From: Pseudomonadota bacterium
Lineage (GTDB): Bacteria; Pseudomonadota; Gammaproteobacteria; Burkholderiales; SG8-39
Direction: 5' to 3'
Length of the DNA stretch: 64,000 nt
Assembly (NCBI GenBank): GCA_947455195.1
Contig: CANGMI010000005.1
Location: 378,609-442,608, forward strand
Shown here: in pieces, positions 54,370 through 64,000 of the stretch
How the letters are laid out: every line of letters starts with the position of its first letter
How positions within the stretch are numbered: the stretch's first letter is position 1
Notes under the pieces: model-generated
What the model saw: the letters and a program-made list of their open reading frames with translations, nothing else
What the model was told of the DNA's origin: nothing
The model's database searches: none
Position numbers and translations under genes: made by a program

Positions 54370-55158
54370 TCAGTGAGTTGAAGGGGTCGACAGGCCGAGG
54401 AACTCGCGGGTTCGGGCGGCGCTCGGCTGGCTGAACAACAGTGCGGGTGGCCCTTGTTCGACGATGAGGCCACCGTCCATGAAGACCACGCGGTCGGCGA
54501 CATCGCGCGCAAATCCCATCTCGTGGGTCACGATGAGCATCGTGAGGCCGTCCTGCCTCAACTGGCGCATCACCGCAAGCACTTCGCCCACCAGCTCAGG
54601 GTCCAGAGCCGAGGTCACCTCATCGAACAGCATCAGCGCCGGGCGCATCGCAAGGCAGCGAGCGATGGCAACACGTTGCTGCTGACCACCGGACAATTCG
54701 CCCGGATAGGCCCCGGCCTTGCCCAGGAGGCCGACCTTCTCGAGGAGTGCAAGGGCGTGCTTGCGCGCCGCCGATTCGCTCTGGCGCAGCACCTGCATCG
54801 GCGCTTCCATGAGATTGGCCAGAACGGTCATGTGCGGGAACAGATTGAACTGCTGGAACACGATGCCGATACCGGCGCGCAGCCGATCCAGTTCACGCTC
54901 CGACTGGCGTACGCGTGTGCCCTCGGCGCCCGCGGACCACCCGATCGGTTCGCCATTGACCCGCACTTCACCGGTGTCGAAGGGTTCGAGAAAATTGATG
55001 CATGACAGGAGCGTGCTCTTGCCCGATCCCGAGGGGCCGATCACGACGACCGCCTCGCCGTGCGCGACATCGAGATCGATGCCGCGCAGCACCGGATGAG
55101 CGCCGTAGTGCTTGTGCAGATTGCGGACGCGCAGCATCGCAGGGTTGTCGCTCATCAT
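54370..55158 (-). CDS. ABC transporter ATP-binding protein, polar amino-acid type
   Basis: 262 residues from the ATG at 55158, overlapping the permease stop as TGATG; an ATG at 55155 is equally possible. It has Walker [21 protein letters not shown], signature [20 protein letters not shown] and Walker [21 protein letters not shown]. It is the GlnQ/HisP-type ATPase that works with the adjacent permease and receptor. Confidence 0.92.
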   Translation of the reverse strand: MMSDNPAMLRVRNLHKHYGAHPVLRGIDLDVAHGEAVVVIGPSGSGKSTLLSCINFLEPFDTGEVRVNGEPIGWSAGAEGTRVRQSERELDRLRAGIGIVFQQFNLFPHMTVLANLMEAPMQVLRQSESAARKHALALLEKVGLLGKAGAYPGELSGGQQQRVAIARCLAMRPALMLFDEVTSALDPELVGEVLAVMRQLRQDGLTMLIVTHEMGFARDVADRVVFMDGGLIVEQGPPALLFSQPSAARTREFLGLSTPSTH

Positions 55159-55811
55159 CAACGGATCCGGTAGCGCTGCTCGAGCACGCGGTTGATGACG
55201 AGCAGCGGAATGGTGAGTGCGAGATAGAGCAGTCCCACGCCCGCGAACGGGCTGAACGTATTCGCCTTCCAGGTCATGGCGTCTACTCCTGCGCGCAGGA
55301 GATCGGAGATCGCGATGACCGAGACGAGTGCGGTGTTCTTCACCAGGGTGATCGCCTCGTTGGTGAGGGGCGGCAACACGCGCCGGAAGGCTTGCGGCAG
55401 GATGATGCGGCGCATCGCCAGTGCGTAGGACATCCCGAGTGATCGGGCGGCCCGCATCTGCCCGCGATCGATCGACTCGATGCCACTGCGAACGATCTCT
55501 GTCACGTAGGCACCATTCGTGATCGAGAGCGCCAGGATGGCCACCGCCGGTGCCGACAGCAGGATTCCGACAGAGGGCAGGCCGTAGTACAGGAAGAGCA
55601 GTATCACGAGGAGCGGGAGTCCGCGCACGAAGAGCACATAGGCGAGGGCAGTTCCACGCAGGAGCCGGTTGGATGAAACCCGTGCCAGGCCGCCCAGAAG
55701 GCCGAAAACGAGTCCCAGCAGCGCGGCACCGAAGGCCAGTTGTGCGGTGACGAGAGCACCCGCCAGCAGGGCCGGGAAGACTTCGCGGAAGATGGCCGCA
55801 TCGAAATCCAT
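55158..55811 (-). CDS. ABC transporter permease, polar amino-acid type
   Basis: 217 residues, with five hydrophobic segments. The motif [20 protein letters not shown] and the EAA loop [30 protein letters not shown] are diagnostic of HisMQ-type permeases. A single permease gene suggests a homodimer. It lies three bases after the aminohydrolase stop. Confidence 0.92.
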   Translation of the reverse strand: MDFDAAIFREVFPALLAGALVTAQLAFGAALLGLVFGLLGGLARVSSNRLLRGTALAYVLFVRGLPLLVILLFLYYGLPSVGILLSAPAVAILALSITNGAYVTEIVRSGIESIDRGQMRAARSLGMSYALAMRRIILPQAFRRVLPPLTNEAITLVKNTALVSVIAISDLLRAGVDAMTWKANTFSPFAGVGLLYLALTIPLLVINRVLEQRYRIR

Positions 55812-55813
55812 GA

Positions 55814-57391
55814 TCAGACGCTCGCCCTGTCAGGGGTTGTCGTTTTGCAGCGTTGCAGCACACGGGTGATCAATGGATCGAATCGCGCGCCGCTCGCGAC
55901 CTGTTCGGGCAGCCAGTCACGTCGCCAGATCGCGGCTGCCTCGCGCGCCTCGTCGAGAATCGCGTCCTCATCGAAAGCCGTGATACGTCGCTTGCGCATG
56001 AGCACCGAACCGGCGACGACCACCGTGTCGATCGCATCGGGTGCTGCTGACCACGCCAGCTGTGCGATCGGGTCGTGCATGGGCACGAAGGCGCGGTGCC
56101 GGGTATCGACGAGCATCAGGTCGGCAGGGGCGCCCGCGACCAGGCGGCCATGGTCAGGCCCCAGTCGCATGCTTGCCGCACCCGAGCGCGTCGCCGCATG
56201 CCAGGCCTCGCCCGGCGTGATCCAGCGGGTGTGCGATTCCTCGGGCGAGCGGTGAATCAGGCTGGCAGCACGCAGAACGGCCAGCATGTCGGCCGTGTCG
56301 CCCGTTGCCGGGCCGTCAGATCCGAGTGCAACCGGTACGCCTGCGTCGAGGAGCGCGCGCACGGGAGTACGGCCACTGCCCAGGCGCAGGTTGCTCAAGG
56401 GGTTGTGCGTCACACATGCACCGCCTCGAGCCATGTGGTCGATGTCCGACGCGTCGACCCAGACGGCGTGGTTCACCGTCATCCTTGGATCGAGGAGCCC
56501 GGTTGCGTGCAGGCGCCGGACGAATCCGCCACCCGGTTGAAGCGACGAGGTCACGCGCTGGGCGTTGCTTTCGAGCACGTGCATGTGCAGCGAGGCATCG
56601 TGTCGGTCGCGCAGTTGCGCGAGGAGGCGCAAGAGTTCATCGCTGCACCGCTGCGGGCCTCGCGGCCCGAGCATGATGCTCAGTCGTCCTCCTGCCGCGC
56701 CGTGCCAGTGCTGATGGGTCCGGGAGAAGAACGCGGCCTGCTGTTCGATCGGCAATGGCGTGATGGCGTCGAGGCAAGTCTGCAGTTCGTGCGGGCACTC
56801 CTCGCGGGCAAAGGGCAACCCGTCAAGGTACTGCCGGTCGGAGAATGTCGTTGCGACGGCAGCGCGCAGCCCGCTGTCGGCCCAGCCCTGCATGACCTGA
56901 TCGATGGCTTCCGGGTCACAACCGGGGTTCAGGCAGTCATCCTGCAAGGCAACGGTGCCCGAGTGGATGGCGTCGCAGGCCACCAGCAGCACTCGCAGGT
57001 AGTGCCAGCGTGCCGGCACGCGGGGCAGACCCAGTGGTGGATAGGCGCGGGCGAGCCACGGTTCGAGGGCTACCGAGCCATGCAGTCCGCGCTCGAAGGC
57101 TTCGTTGGAGTGCACATGCGCGTTGACAAGACCCGGCAGGGCCATCAGGTGCGTCGCATCGATCGAGGCGACTTTCGCCGGCCCGATGGCGGCTGCAACG
57201 CCAGGCCCTGCGGCAAGGATCGCTCCACCACCGATCACGATGTCGACGGGGGCGATCCGTCCCGAGAGTGGGCCGGCAACGGCATTGCGGATGACAAGGT
57301 CGGGCTTGATCGCTGTGACTCCATCCTCTGCTGCCCGTCGCGGTGTGCAATCGGGCTGAGGCTGTCGAGCGACTAGCCAAAAGCATGCCAA
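55814..57391 (-). CDS. Amidohydrolase-superfamily aminohydrolase (cytosine/TrzN/AtzB-like deaminase)
   Basis: Up to 525 residues; the real start is uncertain because the N-terminal part has only a TTG at 57391 without a clear ribosome-binding site, while the family fold begins around [12 protein letters not shown]. Metal site: [20 protein letters not shown], later [44 protein letters not shown] and [12 protein letters not shown]. This is the pattern of the cytosine deaminase/chlorohydrolase/guanine deaminase group acting on N-heterocyclic amines. It is the first gene of the ABC-AllA-PuuE operon, suggesting imported ring compounds are first deaminated. Confidence 0.87.
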   Translation of the reverse strand: MACFWLVARQPQPDCTPRRAAEDGVTAIKPDLVIRNAVAGPLSGRIAPVDIVIGGGAILAAGPGVAAAIGPAKVASIDATHLMALPGLVNAHVHSNEAFERGLHGSVALEPWLARAYPPLGLPRVPARWHYLRVLLVACDAIHSGTVALQDDCLNPGCDPEAIDQVMQGWADSGLRAAVATTFSDRQYLDGLPFAREECPHELQTCLDAITPLPIEQQAAFFSRTHQHWHGAAGGRLSIMLGPRGPQRCSDELLRLLAQLRDRHDASLHMHVLESNAQRVTSSLQPGGGFVRRLHATGLLDPRMTVNHAVWVDASDIDHMARGGACVTHNPLSNLRLGSGRTPVRALLDAGVPVALGSDGPATGDTADMLAVLRAASLIHRSPEESHTRWITPGEAWHAATRSGAASMRLGPDHGRLVAGAPADLMLVDTRHRAFVPMHDPIAQLAWSAAPDAIDTVVVAGSVLMRKRRITAFDEDAILDEAREAAAIWRRDWLPEQVASGARFDPLITRVLQRCKTTTPDRASV

Positions 57392-57479
57392 ATTCTGGTG
57401 CGTGAGCCATCGGGCCGGGGGGAGGGGTCTCCCTGTCCTCGGGCAAGCGAAACCCCTTCACCGGCACCCGTTGACGTGC

Positions 57480-58151
57480 TCAGGCGAGCGCAGCAGCGCC
57501 TTGCACGCCGTTGTCAGGACGGCGACGGCGCGTCATGAGTCCTGCCATCCCGAGGCCGCTCAGCATCAGCAGATAGGTCTCGGGTTCCGGCACCGCCGTC
57601 ATGCTGATTTCGGCCTGCGAAGCCGTTTGTCCGGGCGACGAGCGCCAGACGGTGAGGTTGTAACCACCGGTCGCCGCGCCGAGCGTGGTCGCCCACGTGT
57701 TGGCGACAGCATCGACGGTTGCGTTCACCGATCCGGCATAACTGCCGTCATAGACGACTTTCCAGAGGGCCTCCTGAAACTCGGCTGCCGTCGTTGCGTT
57801 GGTGACAGCGGCGTAGTGCTGCGTGAAGAGCTTGTCGATGTTGCTCTTCACCGTCGGGCTGAACACGCCATCGCTCGCGAGCGATGTCGGCGTGTACTGG
57901 GCCGGGGTGAGCAGCGTGTTCATGATGTCGACACAGAAGGCGTTGAAGGTCGTGCTGGTCGTGGTGTCGGTCACCGAGAACTCCGACGCCACCGAGGTGA
58001 CGTTGTTCGGGCTCGTGATCGTCACTGCCGGCGGGCTCGGATAGACGCTGCCGTTGTAGACGAGGGTGTCCGCGAGGGCGCTGCCTGCGCCAAGGGCGAG
58101 GACAACGGCGCAGGCCAAGTGTGACGGGTGTTTCTTGAACGTCGAAACCAT
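57480..58151 (-). CDS. PEP-CTERM sorting domain protein
   Basis: 223 residues from the ATG at 58151 with GGAG seven bases upstream. A signal peptide (ACAVVLALGAGSALA) is followed by a beta-rich, Thr/Ser-rich domain with VTSPNNVTSVASEFSV-like repeats and two cysteine-free halves, and the C-terminal VPEPETYLLMLSGLGMAGLM TRRRR motif that directs exosortase processing. No exosortase or EPS gene is in the window. It lies divergent from the sigma-54 activator. Confidence 0.87.
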   Translation of the reverse strand: MVSTFKKHPSHLACAVVLALGAGSALADTLVYNGSVYPSPPAVTITSPNNVTSVASEFSVTDTTTSTTFNAFCVDIMNTLLTPAQYTPTSLASDGVFSPTVKSNIDKLFTQHYAAVTNATTAAEFQEALWKVVYDGSYAGSVNATVDAVANTWATTLGAATGGYNLTVWRSSPGQTASQAEISMTAVPEPETYLLMLSGLGMAGLMTRRRRPDNGVQGAAALA

Positions 58152-58607
58152 GATGGTTCTCCATTGATTGAGGAGCATGCGTTTGAGGGACTTGCAAGGC
58201 TCATTCAATGTCATTGCTTCACGCGTGTCCATGCCGCGAGGGCGTCTATTCAGGGTGAATTGACCGCGATCACCTGACGCCGCGCAAGCTTGCGCGCGAG
58301 AGCATCGAGGCGCCCTGAACGTGCCTTCGCCTTCACTGGCAGAAGCCGTTCGAACGGTGCGGTGACGGGGGCTGACATCGCGTCCTTTACCGAGGTGGAC
58401 AGACGCTGGTGCAGCGGTCCACAACGCGGGCCTCCGATGATGCGTCTGGTATCGCGGGTCGGGTATCGATCGGCGCACCCCATCGACACCGGTTGACTCG
58501 TCTCAACTGCTTGTGGTCGTGCAGTCCTCAGAATCGGCGACTGCGACGAGGTGGCCATGCGAGCCCGTCCAGTACGCCGACCCGGTGGCCTGGTCCCGGA
58601 GGCGTCC
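58152..58607. other. 456-bp intergenic region with a 16-bp palindrome
   Basis: The region separates the PEP-CTERM gene and the sigma-54 activator gene. It contains the perfect palindrome CGCGCAAGCTTGCGCG at 58281-58296, about 130 bases upstream of the PEP-CTERM start. The minus-strand ORF 58250-58609 covers it but has no family features. A TTGCA -12-like element precedes the PEP-CTERM gene without a convincing -24 partner. Confidence 0.45.
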
Positions 58608-60017
<1,410 letters not shown>

Positions 60018-60109
60018 CCTCGGCGCAGGTTGCGGTCCGGAAGCACAGGTACCAGCAGGGGAAAACCTCGCGGTCGGTGTCGACCGCGCCACCAGGGAGG
60101 GGAAAGGCC

Positions 60110-61285
60110 ATGAATCAGTCGATGATGAAGAAGCCCGCAAACGGGGCTGGCGGTACGGTGCGCATCGGAGCAGGCGCGCCCCGAGCGGCAGGCGCGATGT
60201 CAAGGTCACTCCTGCGCGGTGTGCTGGGTCTGGTCGGGGCGGCCACCTTCCTTCACGCGGAGGGGGTCCTTGCGCAGGCGCAAGGTGCCCGCGGCTCTGC
60301 CCAGGGGCCTGTCGGTCAGGCGCCGGAAGCCGCAGGCAAACCTGCCGAGGTGGCGTCGATCTTCGAGCAACCCGGTGTCCTCACGGGGCCAGGCCGTCTC
60401 GTGCTCGAACCGTCGCTGCAGTACTCGTACTCGTCGAGCAACCGGGTGGCGCTGGTTGGGTACACCGTCATCCCGGCGATCAACATCGGACTCATCAATG
60501 TGCAGGAAGTGAAGCGGGACACCTTCATCGGGACCCTCACTACCCGCTACGGCCTCACCAACCGTCTCGAGATCGAATCGAAGGTGCCCTATGTGCATCG
60601 ATCGGACAGTCAGGTGGCTTTTCCGACCGGGCAAGGCTCGGGGCAGGCCCAGGTGTTCGACGCATCGGGCTCCGACGTCGGGGATGTCGAGATGACTGCA
60701 CGCTATCAGTGGAATGACGGCGGCGCCGATTCGGCCTATTACATCAGTACGCTGCGTCTGAAGAGCCGTACCGGTCGTGACCCGTTCCAGTCGGAACTCG
60801 CCACCAATTTCGGCACGACGTTCAACAACATCGCATTGCAACGCACGCTGCCTACCGGGTCTGGCTTCTATGCCGTTCAGCCAGGCCTCACGATGTTGTT
60901 GCCGAGTGACCCTGCCGTGTTCTTCGGCAGCGTCAGCTATCTGGCCAACATCAAGCGACATGGGGTCACGCAGAACACCGATCAGGGCGCTGCCTTCGTC
61001 GGCGACGTCGCTCCTGGGGCCATCATCGGGTTCAACTTCGGCATGGGCATGGCCATCAACGGCAAGACTTCGCTGAGCATCGGCTACGACCACGCCTCCG
61101 TTGGCAAGACCCTGATCAATGGCATGGCACCTGCAGGGGCGACGCGACTCGAACTCGGTACGCTGCTTCTCGGGTTCTCGCATCGAATCTCGGAGAGCCG
61201 CACCATCAACGTGTCGATCGGCGCCGGCATTACCCGAGATACGCCCGACTTGACGCTGACCCTGCGCCTGCCGTTCACGCTCTGA
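60110..61285 (+). CDS. Outer-membrane beta-barrel transporter (phenol-degradation MetA-pathway type; FapF-like candidate)
   Basis: 391 residues from the ATG at 60110 with GGGGAAAGG upstream. A signal-like segment (VLGLVGAATFLHAEGVLAQA) and a Gly/Ala/Pro linker with a short helical part precede the barrel. IFEQPGVLTGPGRLVLEPSL, then YGLTNRLEIESKVPYVHRSD and alternating strands to TPDLTLTLRLPFTL with terminal aromatic residue indicate a 12-strand-like outer-membrane protein. The family is called MetA-pathway of phenol degradation, but such barrels also serve as FapF-type amyloid pores; its position beside the C39 peptidase operon favours secretion. Confidence 0.75.
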   Translation: MNQSMMKKPANGAGGTVRIGAGAPRAAGAMSRSLLRGVLGLVGAATFLHAEGVLAQAQGARGSAQGPVGQAPEAAGKPAEVASIFEQPGVLTGPGRLVLEPSLQYSYSSSNRVALVGYTVIPAINIGLINVQEVKRDTFIGTLTTRYGLTNRLEIESKVPYVHRSDSQVAFPTGQGSGQAQVFDASGSDVGDVEMTARYQWNDGGADSAYYISTLRLKSRTGRDPFQSELATNFGTTFNNIALQRTLPTGSGFYAVQPGLTMLLPSDPAVFFGSVSYLANIKRHGVTQNTDQGAAFVGDVAPGAIIGFNFGMGMAINGKTSLSIGYDHASVGKTLINGMAPAGATRLELGTLLLGFSHRISESRTINVSIGAGITRDTPDLTLTLRLPFTL

Positions 61286-61354
61286 CGGGGCGTGTGTCCG
61301 AGGGGCATGGCGCGGCGCGGTGTCGGGGCGCGGCACCGCCTGTCTCGGGCAGGC

Positions 61355-62035
61355 TCAGCGGCGCGTGGCGTTGACGAACCCGAACTGCAACGCCGTGTTG
61401 AGACTGATTGCCTTCAACAGCGCAAGGCTGTTCACGGTTGCGTCAATCACGGTACTGACGCTGAGCTTCTGATTGTCCATCGCGTTCTGAACCACCGTTG
61501 CCGGCACGACGACGCCGGCGATCGCGAGGCTCCCCGGACTGCCAGCCACGCTACCCAGTTGTGCATTCAGTTGGCGCGCCTGCTGGCTTGTCATCTGCGC
61601 GAGATCGGGAATGCTGATGACGGTCGAGGAGATCACCTGTCCGTTCTGGGTCACGGTGCGTGTGAGACCGATGCCCACCGTGAGTCCGCCGACATCGAAG
61701 CCACCGCGCACCTGGGCGAGCGACGCCGTATTGATGGCACTGCCCCATGTGGCGCTGGCACTGACGCCCGACCACGGTGGTGGCGGGGTAGGGCTTGTCG
61801 AACCGAGCGCCAGGCTCTCGGCCTCCAGAGCGGCGAGGCCGGGGTTGAACGCGGCATCCCAGGTGTCGCGACCCTCCAGTGCGTCGATCCTCTCGATGGT
61901 CTCCTCCACGGCACGGGAAAGGGTCGTCATCCCTGTGGGGAGGTCGTTGTATGACAGGCGCGCACCCGAACTGGGTGAAACGGGGAGAGTCAGCGCGAGC
62001 GCTGCCATCAGCATGGGGATCGATTGGGTGGCCAT
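61355..62035 (-). CDS. Secreted protein with internal double-glycine site, functional-amyloid locus
   Basis: 226 residues with a signal peptide (LMAALALTLPVSPSSGA). A Pro-rich linker (GSTSPTPPPPWSGVSA) leads to SAINTASLAQVRGGFDVGGL, then TVGIGLTRTVTQNGQVISST. The sequence INTASLAQVRGG resembles a double-glycine leader: hydrophobic at -12, -7 and -4 with Gly-Gly at -2/-1, the type of site cut by C39 peptidases. It lies two bases after the C39 gene, so it may be a substrate or accessory of the fibre system. I know similar RGGF...GLxxxxGIxR proteins in this context but no defined function. Confidence 0.6.
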   Translation of the reverse strand: MATQSIPMLMAALALTLPVSPSSGARLSYNDLPTGMTTLSRAVEETIERIDALEGRDTWDAAFNPGLAALEAESLALGSTSPTPPPPWSGVSASATWGSAINTASLAQVRGGFDVGGLTVGIGLTRTVTQNGQVISSTVISIPDLAQMTSQQARQLNAQLGSVAGSPGSLAIAGVVVPATVVQNAMDNQKLSVSTVIDATVNSLALLKAISLNTALQFGFVNATRR

Positions 62036-62037
62036 GA

Positions 62038-62748
62038 TCAGAAGTCGCCCGGGCTGAAGCGCCCCAGTGTCAGCAGTTGCAGCCCCTGCCGGTCGATGCC
62101 GCTCGCAAGGGGTGCCATCGGTGCTGCCTGCCAGTCGCTCGCCTGATCGAACCGGGCGTCGTTGTCGCGGTTGGTGATGACGAATACGATGCCCCCCACC
62201 CAGATCGCCTCGAAGGCCTGGCGAGGCAGGGAGCGCGTGCCTGCAGAGGGGTCGCCAAACAGCACGCGACCCGATTGCATGCCTTTCACCACCACAAAGT
62301 GGTTGTAGCCCGATTCCTTCACGAGCACGATCGCAGGCAGCTTTGCGTCCACCAGTCGGTCAAGCGTTACCTGGAAGCCATCGGCTTTCAGGCTGCGCCG
62401 CTCGAGATAGGTCTTCATGTCGAGCAGGGAAAACCCTTCGGCGCGAATGCGTGTCTGGTCACCTTGCTCGTACATTTCCTGAAAGGTTTGTGCTTCGGTC
62501 ACCGGGGTGCCGAACTGGTAGGTCAGCAGCGTTGCCAGCGCAGCCGAGCCACAGCTGAAGTCGTACTGCTGGTGCACCGTCGTCGCGAAGCGCCGCTCGG
62601 TGATGCTCTGGACAGGTACCGTGAGGTAGCTGCCGAATTCAGCGGGCAGCGCGATCGAGCCGGCCCAGCTCGGGCCGTCAGTTGCGGCCAGCAGCAGGAT
62701 CGAGCTTGCCAGTATCCGATGGAGCCAGGGGCGGAGTCGTGTCTGCAT
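62038..62748 (-). CDS. Periplasmic C39-family cysteine peptidase (FapD-like)
   Basis: 236 residues from the ATG at 62748 (GAGG seven bases upstream). A signal peptide (ILASSILLLAATDGPSWAG) sends it to the periplasm. The papain-like C39 triad: Cys in HQQYDFSCGSAALATLLTYQ, His in VKESGYNHFVVVKGMQ and Asp in RVLFGDPSAGTRSL. It lacks the ABC transporter domain of bacteriocin exporters, as does FapD of the Pseudomonas amyloid system. The neighbours with double-glycine motifs are probable substrates. Confidence 0.88.
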   Translation of the reverse strand: MQTRLRPWLHRILASSILLLAATDGPSWAGSIALPAEFGSYLTVPVQSITERRFATTVHQQYDFSCGSAALATLLTYQFGTPVTEAQTFQEMYEQGDQTRIRAEGFSLLDMKTYLERRSLKADGFQVTLDRLVDAKLPAIVLVKESGYNHFVVVKGMQSGRVLFGDPSAGTRSLPRQAFEAIWVGGIVFVITNRDNDARFDQASDWQAAPMAPLASGIDRQGLQLLTLGRFSPGDF

Positions 62749-62831
62749 GGGACTGCCTCGAGACGGGATTGACGGCAAGCAGGGCACCGGCACCCGGGGC
62801 GGCCTGCGCCACGATGGGCCTGCAGTGGGCA

Positions 62832-63215
62832 TCATTTGAGCTGCACGTTGACGATCGTCGAACTCTGGATCAGCACGTTGTTGCCCGAATTCTGAATGAC
62901 CACCGGCAAGCCCATGGCGTTGGCGAATGCCCCGTCGGCAATGGTGTTCGCGCCGGTGCCCAGGTTCGTCGCCGAGTTGTCGCTCACCACGCCGCTCAGT
63001 CGCGCGGTGCCCAGCACCTGGCTCAGGTCCTGCCCGCCGCGTTGTCGCGACAATTCATCGGTCGGGAGTGCGACCATCGCGCCGAATCGATGCGCGGTAA
63101 CGGCAACCGACACCTCCCTTGCCGCGACCGCCTCGGCCTCTGCCCACGCTGTGCCACGTACCAGGCTCAGCCCCATCGTTGCTGCCATGATCAGAAATTG
63201 TTGCTGCTTGTTCAT
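62832..63215 (-). CDS. Small secreted fibre-like protein with double-glycine leader motif
   Basis: 127 residues from the ATG at 63215 (AAGGGG six bases upstream) with a signal peptide ending in TAWAEA. Residues around 50-62 read ALPTDELSRQRGGQDLSQVL: L-x-x-x-E-L...GG fits the double-glycine consensus (E at -8, L at -7, GG). After it come LSGVVSDNSATNLGTGANTI and a C-terminal VVIQNSGNNVLIQSSTIVNV with Asn/Gln-spaced beta repeats reminiscent of amyloid subunits. I infer a minor fibre subunit or nucleator processed by the C39 peptidase. Confidence 0.65.
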   Translation of the reverse strand: MNKQQQFLIMAATMGLSLVRGTAWAEAEAVAAREVSVAVTAHRFGAMVALPTDELSRQRGGQDLSQVLGTARLSGVVSDNSATNLGTGANTIADGAFANAMGLPVVIQNSGNNVLIQSSTIVNVQLK

Positions 63216-63347
63216 CGCGAACCCCTTCTGCTGCTTGGCCGTGTCGATCAATTGCCGTCTGCGGGTGCGCTCGGCCCGCTGCCTCGCCGGGCAACGGGCC
63301 GGCGGCCCGGTGACTGCCGGACCGCCTGACCCCTGGTGCCGGACCGC

Positions 63348-64000
63348 TCAGCGACCCACTGTCAGATTGGACTGCACGTTGACGGCCTGCTGGATCGACG
63401 CTGCGATCCCGGTGTTCTGCGATATCACCATGATGCCGGCGGCGCTCTGCGCGACATTGCTCATGGTGTTCGACAGGTTGAATACCCCCGCACTCACGAT
63501 GTTCCGGCCACCGTTGCCACCGGCGCCACCGACGGCGCCATTGCCCACGCCACCGGCGCCACCGTTTCCGGCGCCACCGACGTTGGAGCCGCCACCGTCG
63601 CCGCCGGCTCCGCCATTGCCACCGTTGCCGCCGTTGCCGCCGTTGCCGCCGCTACCCGCAGTCGCGCTGCCGTTGGACGCGGTGACCGTGACGCTGCCCT
63701 GGGTTGCACTTCCCCCTGCGCCACCGGCCCCGCCGGTATTGCTGGCCGCAGCGCCCGCGCCGGCGGTCTGGTTGTTGTTGCCGCTGGTGGCCGATTGGGT
63801 GCCGGTCGAGCCGGCGCCGGCTGTCGCTGTGGAGGTCGACGTACCAGCCCCACCGGTGATCGAGGCCGTGCCATTGGTGGCACTGCCTGCGGTCGTCGTG
63901 TTGGTGCCGTTAGTCGTCGAACTCCCGGCGCCACCCGCACCCGCACTGCCACTGGCATCGGGGCTGCCGCCTGCGCCACCGGCGCCGGAACGGCTGCTGG
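63348..64000 (-). CDS. Gly/Asn/Thr/Ser-rich fibre-like protein (5' end outside window)
   Basis: The ORF track lists only the last 66 codons, but the frame stays open to the window end, giving at least 216 residues of a larger protein. The visible part is low-complexity (GAGGAGGS, STATAGAGSTGTQSATSGNN, GGNGGNGGNGGNGGAGGDGG), consistent with a repetitive secreted polymer. It ends with a conserved segment VFNLSNTMSNVAQSAAGIMV, then ISQNTGIAASIQQAVNVQSN, which resembles the C-terminal repeat of the small neighbour (VIQNSGNNVLIQ). I infer the major fibre subunit or an adhesin of the Fap-like locus. Confidence 0.65.
   Translation of the reverse strand, partial: SSRSGAGGAGGSPDASGSAGAGGAGSSTTNGTNTTTAGSATNGTASITGGAGTSTSTATAGAGSTGTQSATSGNNNQTAGAGAAASNTGGAGGAGGSATQGSVTVTASNGSATAGSGGNGGNGGNGGNGGAGGDGGGSNVGGAGNGGAGGVGNGAVGGAGGNGGRNIVSAGVFNLSNTMSNVAQSAAGIMVISQNTGIAASIQQAVNVQSNLTVGR

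Noticed and set aside
56075-57376. 433-residue plus-strand ORF
   Set aside because: Antisense to the aminohydrolase gene, which has clear metal-site motifs.
60018-60109. Sigma-54 promoter before the outer-membrane transporter gene
   Set aside because: A GG...TTGC combination exists but the -24/-12 spacing is wrong.
61338-61354. GCCTG-N7-CAGGC hairpin after the outer-membrane transporter gene
   Set aside because: Short stem without a T-run; could be chance in GC-rich sequence.
63540-63800. Repetitive GCC/ACC-rich DNA as a CRISPR or satellite array
   Set aside because: The repeats are codon-level (Gly-Gly-Asn, Gly-Ala) within an open frame, not spaced repeats with unique spacers.

Overview
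The window looks like a chromosomal segment of a high-GC betaproteobacterium, most likely order Burkholderiales. The evidence is four Bug-type (tripartite-tricarboxylate) binding proteins, a DUF2844-DUF3443 pair, DUF455 and PEP-CTERM proteins, and dense coding with many GTG/TTG starts and ATGA overlaps. No rRNA, tRNA, CRISPR array, insertion sequence or phage gene was found.

Layout. 0-14 kb holds solute-binding proteins (two divergent paralogous branched-chain type, one Bug, one NMT1/SsuA-like), an old-yellow-enzyme oxidoreductase, DUF6134 plus lipocalin, an alpha/beta hydrolase with a META lipoprotein, a lipoprotein amidohydrolase, DUF3443-DUF2844, a class II aldolase and a methyltransferase. 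14.3-22.6 kb is one minus-strand operon: BMP-family binding protein, two permeases, biuret hydrolase, double ATPase, a second isochorismatase-fold hydrolase (probable triuret hydrolase) and allophanate hydrolase, ending in a frameshifted GntR/FCD fragment. 23-27.5 kb is a four-gene efflux operon. 27.5-31 kb has DUF455, PitA-DUF47 and a GDT1-type manganese exporter. 31-41 kb is a catabolic patchwork: orphan SoxB, two GlcG/HbpS-like proteins, a two-subunit Rieske dioxygenase, three Bug proteins and an FAD monooxygenase. 41-44 kb has DUF1330, pterin dehydratase and ModBC without ModA.

44.4-57.4 kb is a nitrogen-compound island. It contains an ABC binding protein and permease, an operon Rieske oxygenase - RutB-like amidohydrolase - 3-hydroxyisobutyrate-dehydrogenase-like enzyme - AtzD/barbiturase-family ring-opening amidohydrolase, a divergent flavoprotein monooxygenase, and a six-gene operon of aminohydrolase, polar amino-acid-type ABC importer, AllA-like ureidoglycolate lyase and PuuE-like deacetylase/allantoinase.

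The unifying observation is five sequences with correct -24/-12 spacing for sigma-54 (RpoN) promoters. They lie upstream of the biuret operon, of both divergent transporter genes at 45.2-45.4 kb, and of both divergent transcription units at 50.5 kb. I infer a nitrogen-limitation regulon that imports and dismantles ureides and N-heterocycles: ring oxidation and opening, amide hydrolysis, then allophanate to ammonia and CO2. The ring-opening enzyme has altered active-site motifs and sits with a Rieske oxygenase and a RutB-like enzyme, so this could be an undescribed pathway; its substrate cannot be read from the sequence.

57.4-64 kb holds a PEP-CTERM protein, a sigma-54 activator, an outer-membrane beta-barrel protein and a convergent minus-strand operon resembling a functional-amyloid (Fap-like) export system. 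That operon has a periplasmic C39 cysteine peptidase and two secreted proteins with double-glycine sites that look like its substrates, plus a Gly/Asn/Ser/Thr-rich fibre-like protein cut by the window end.
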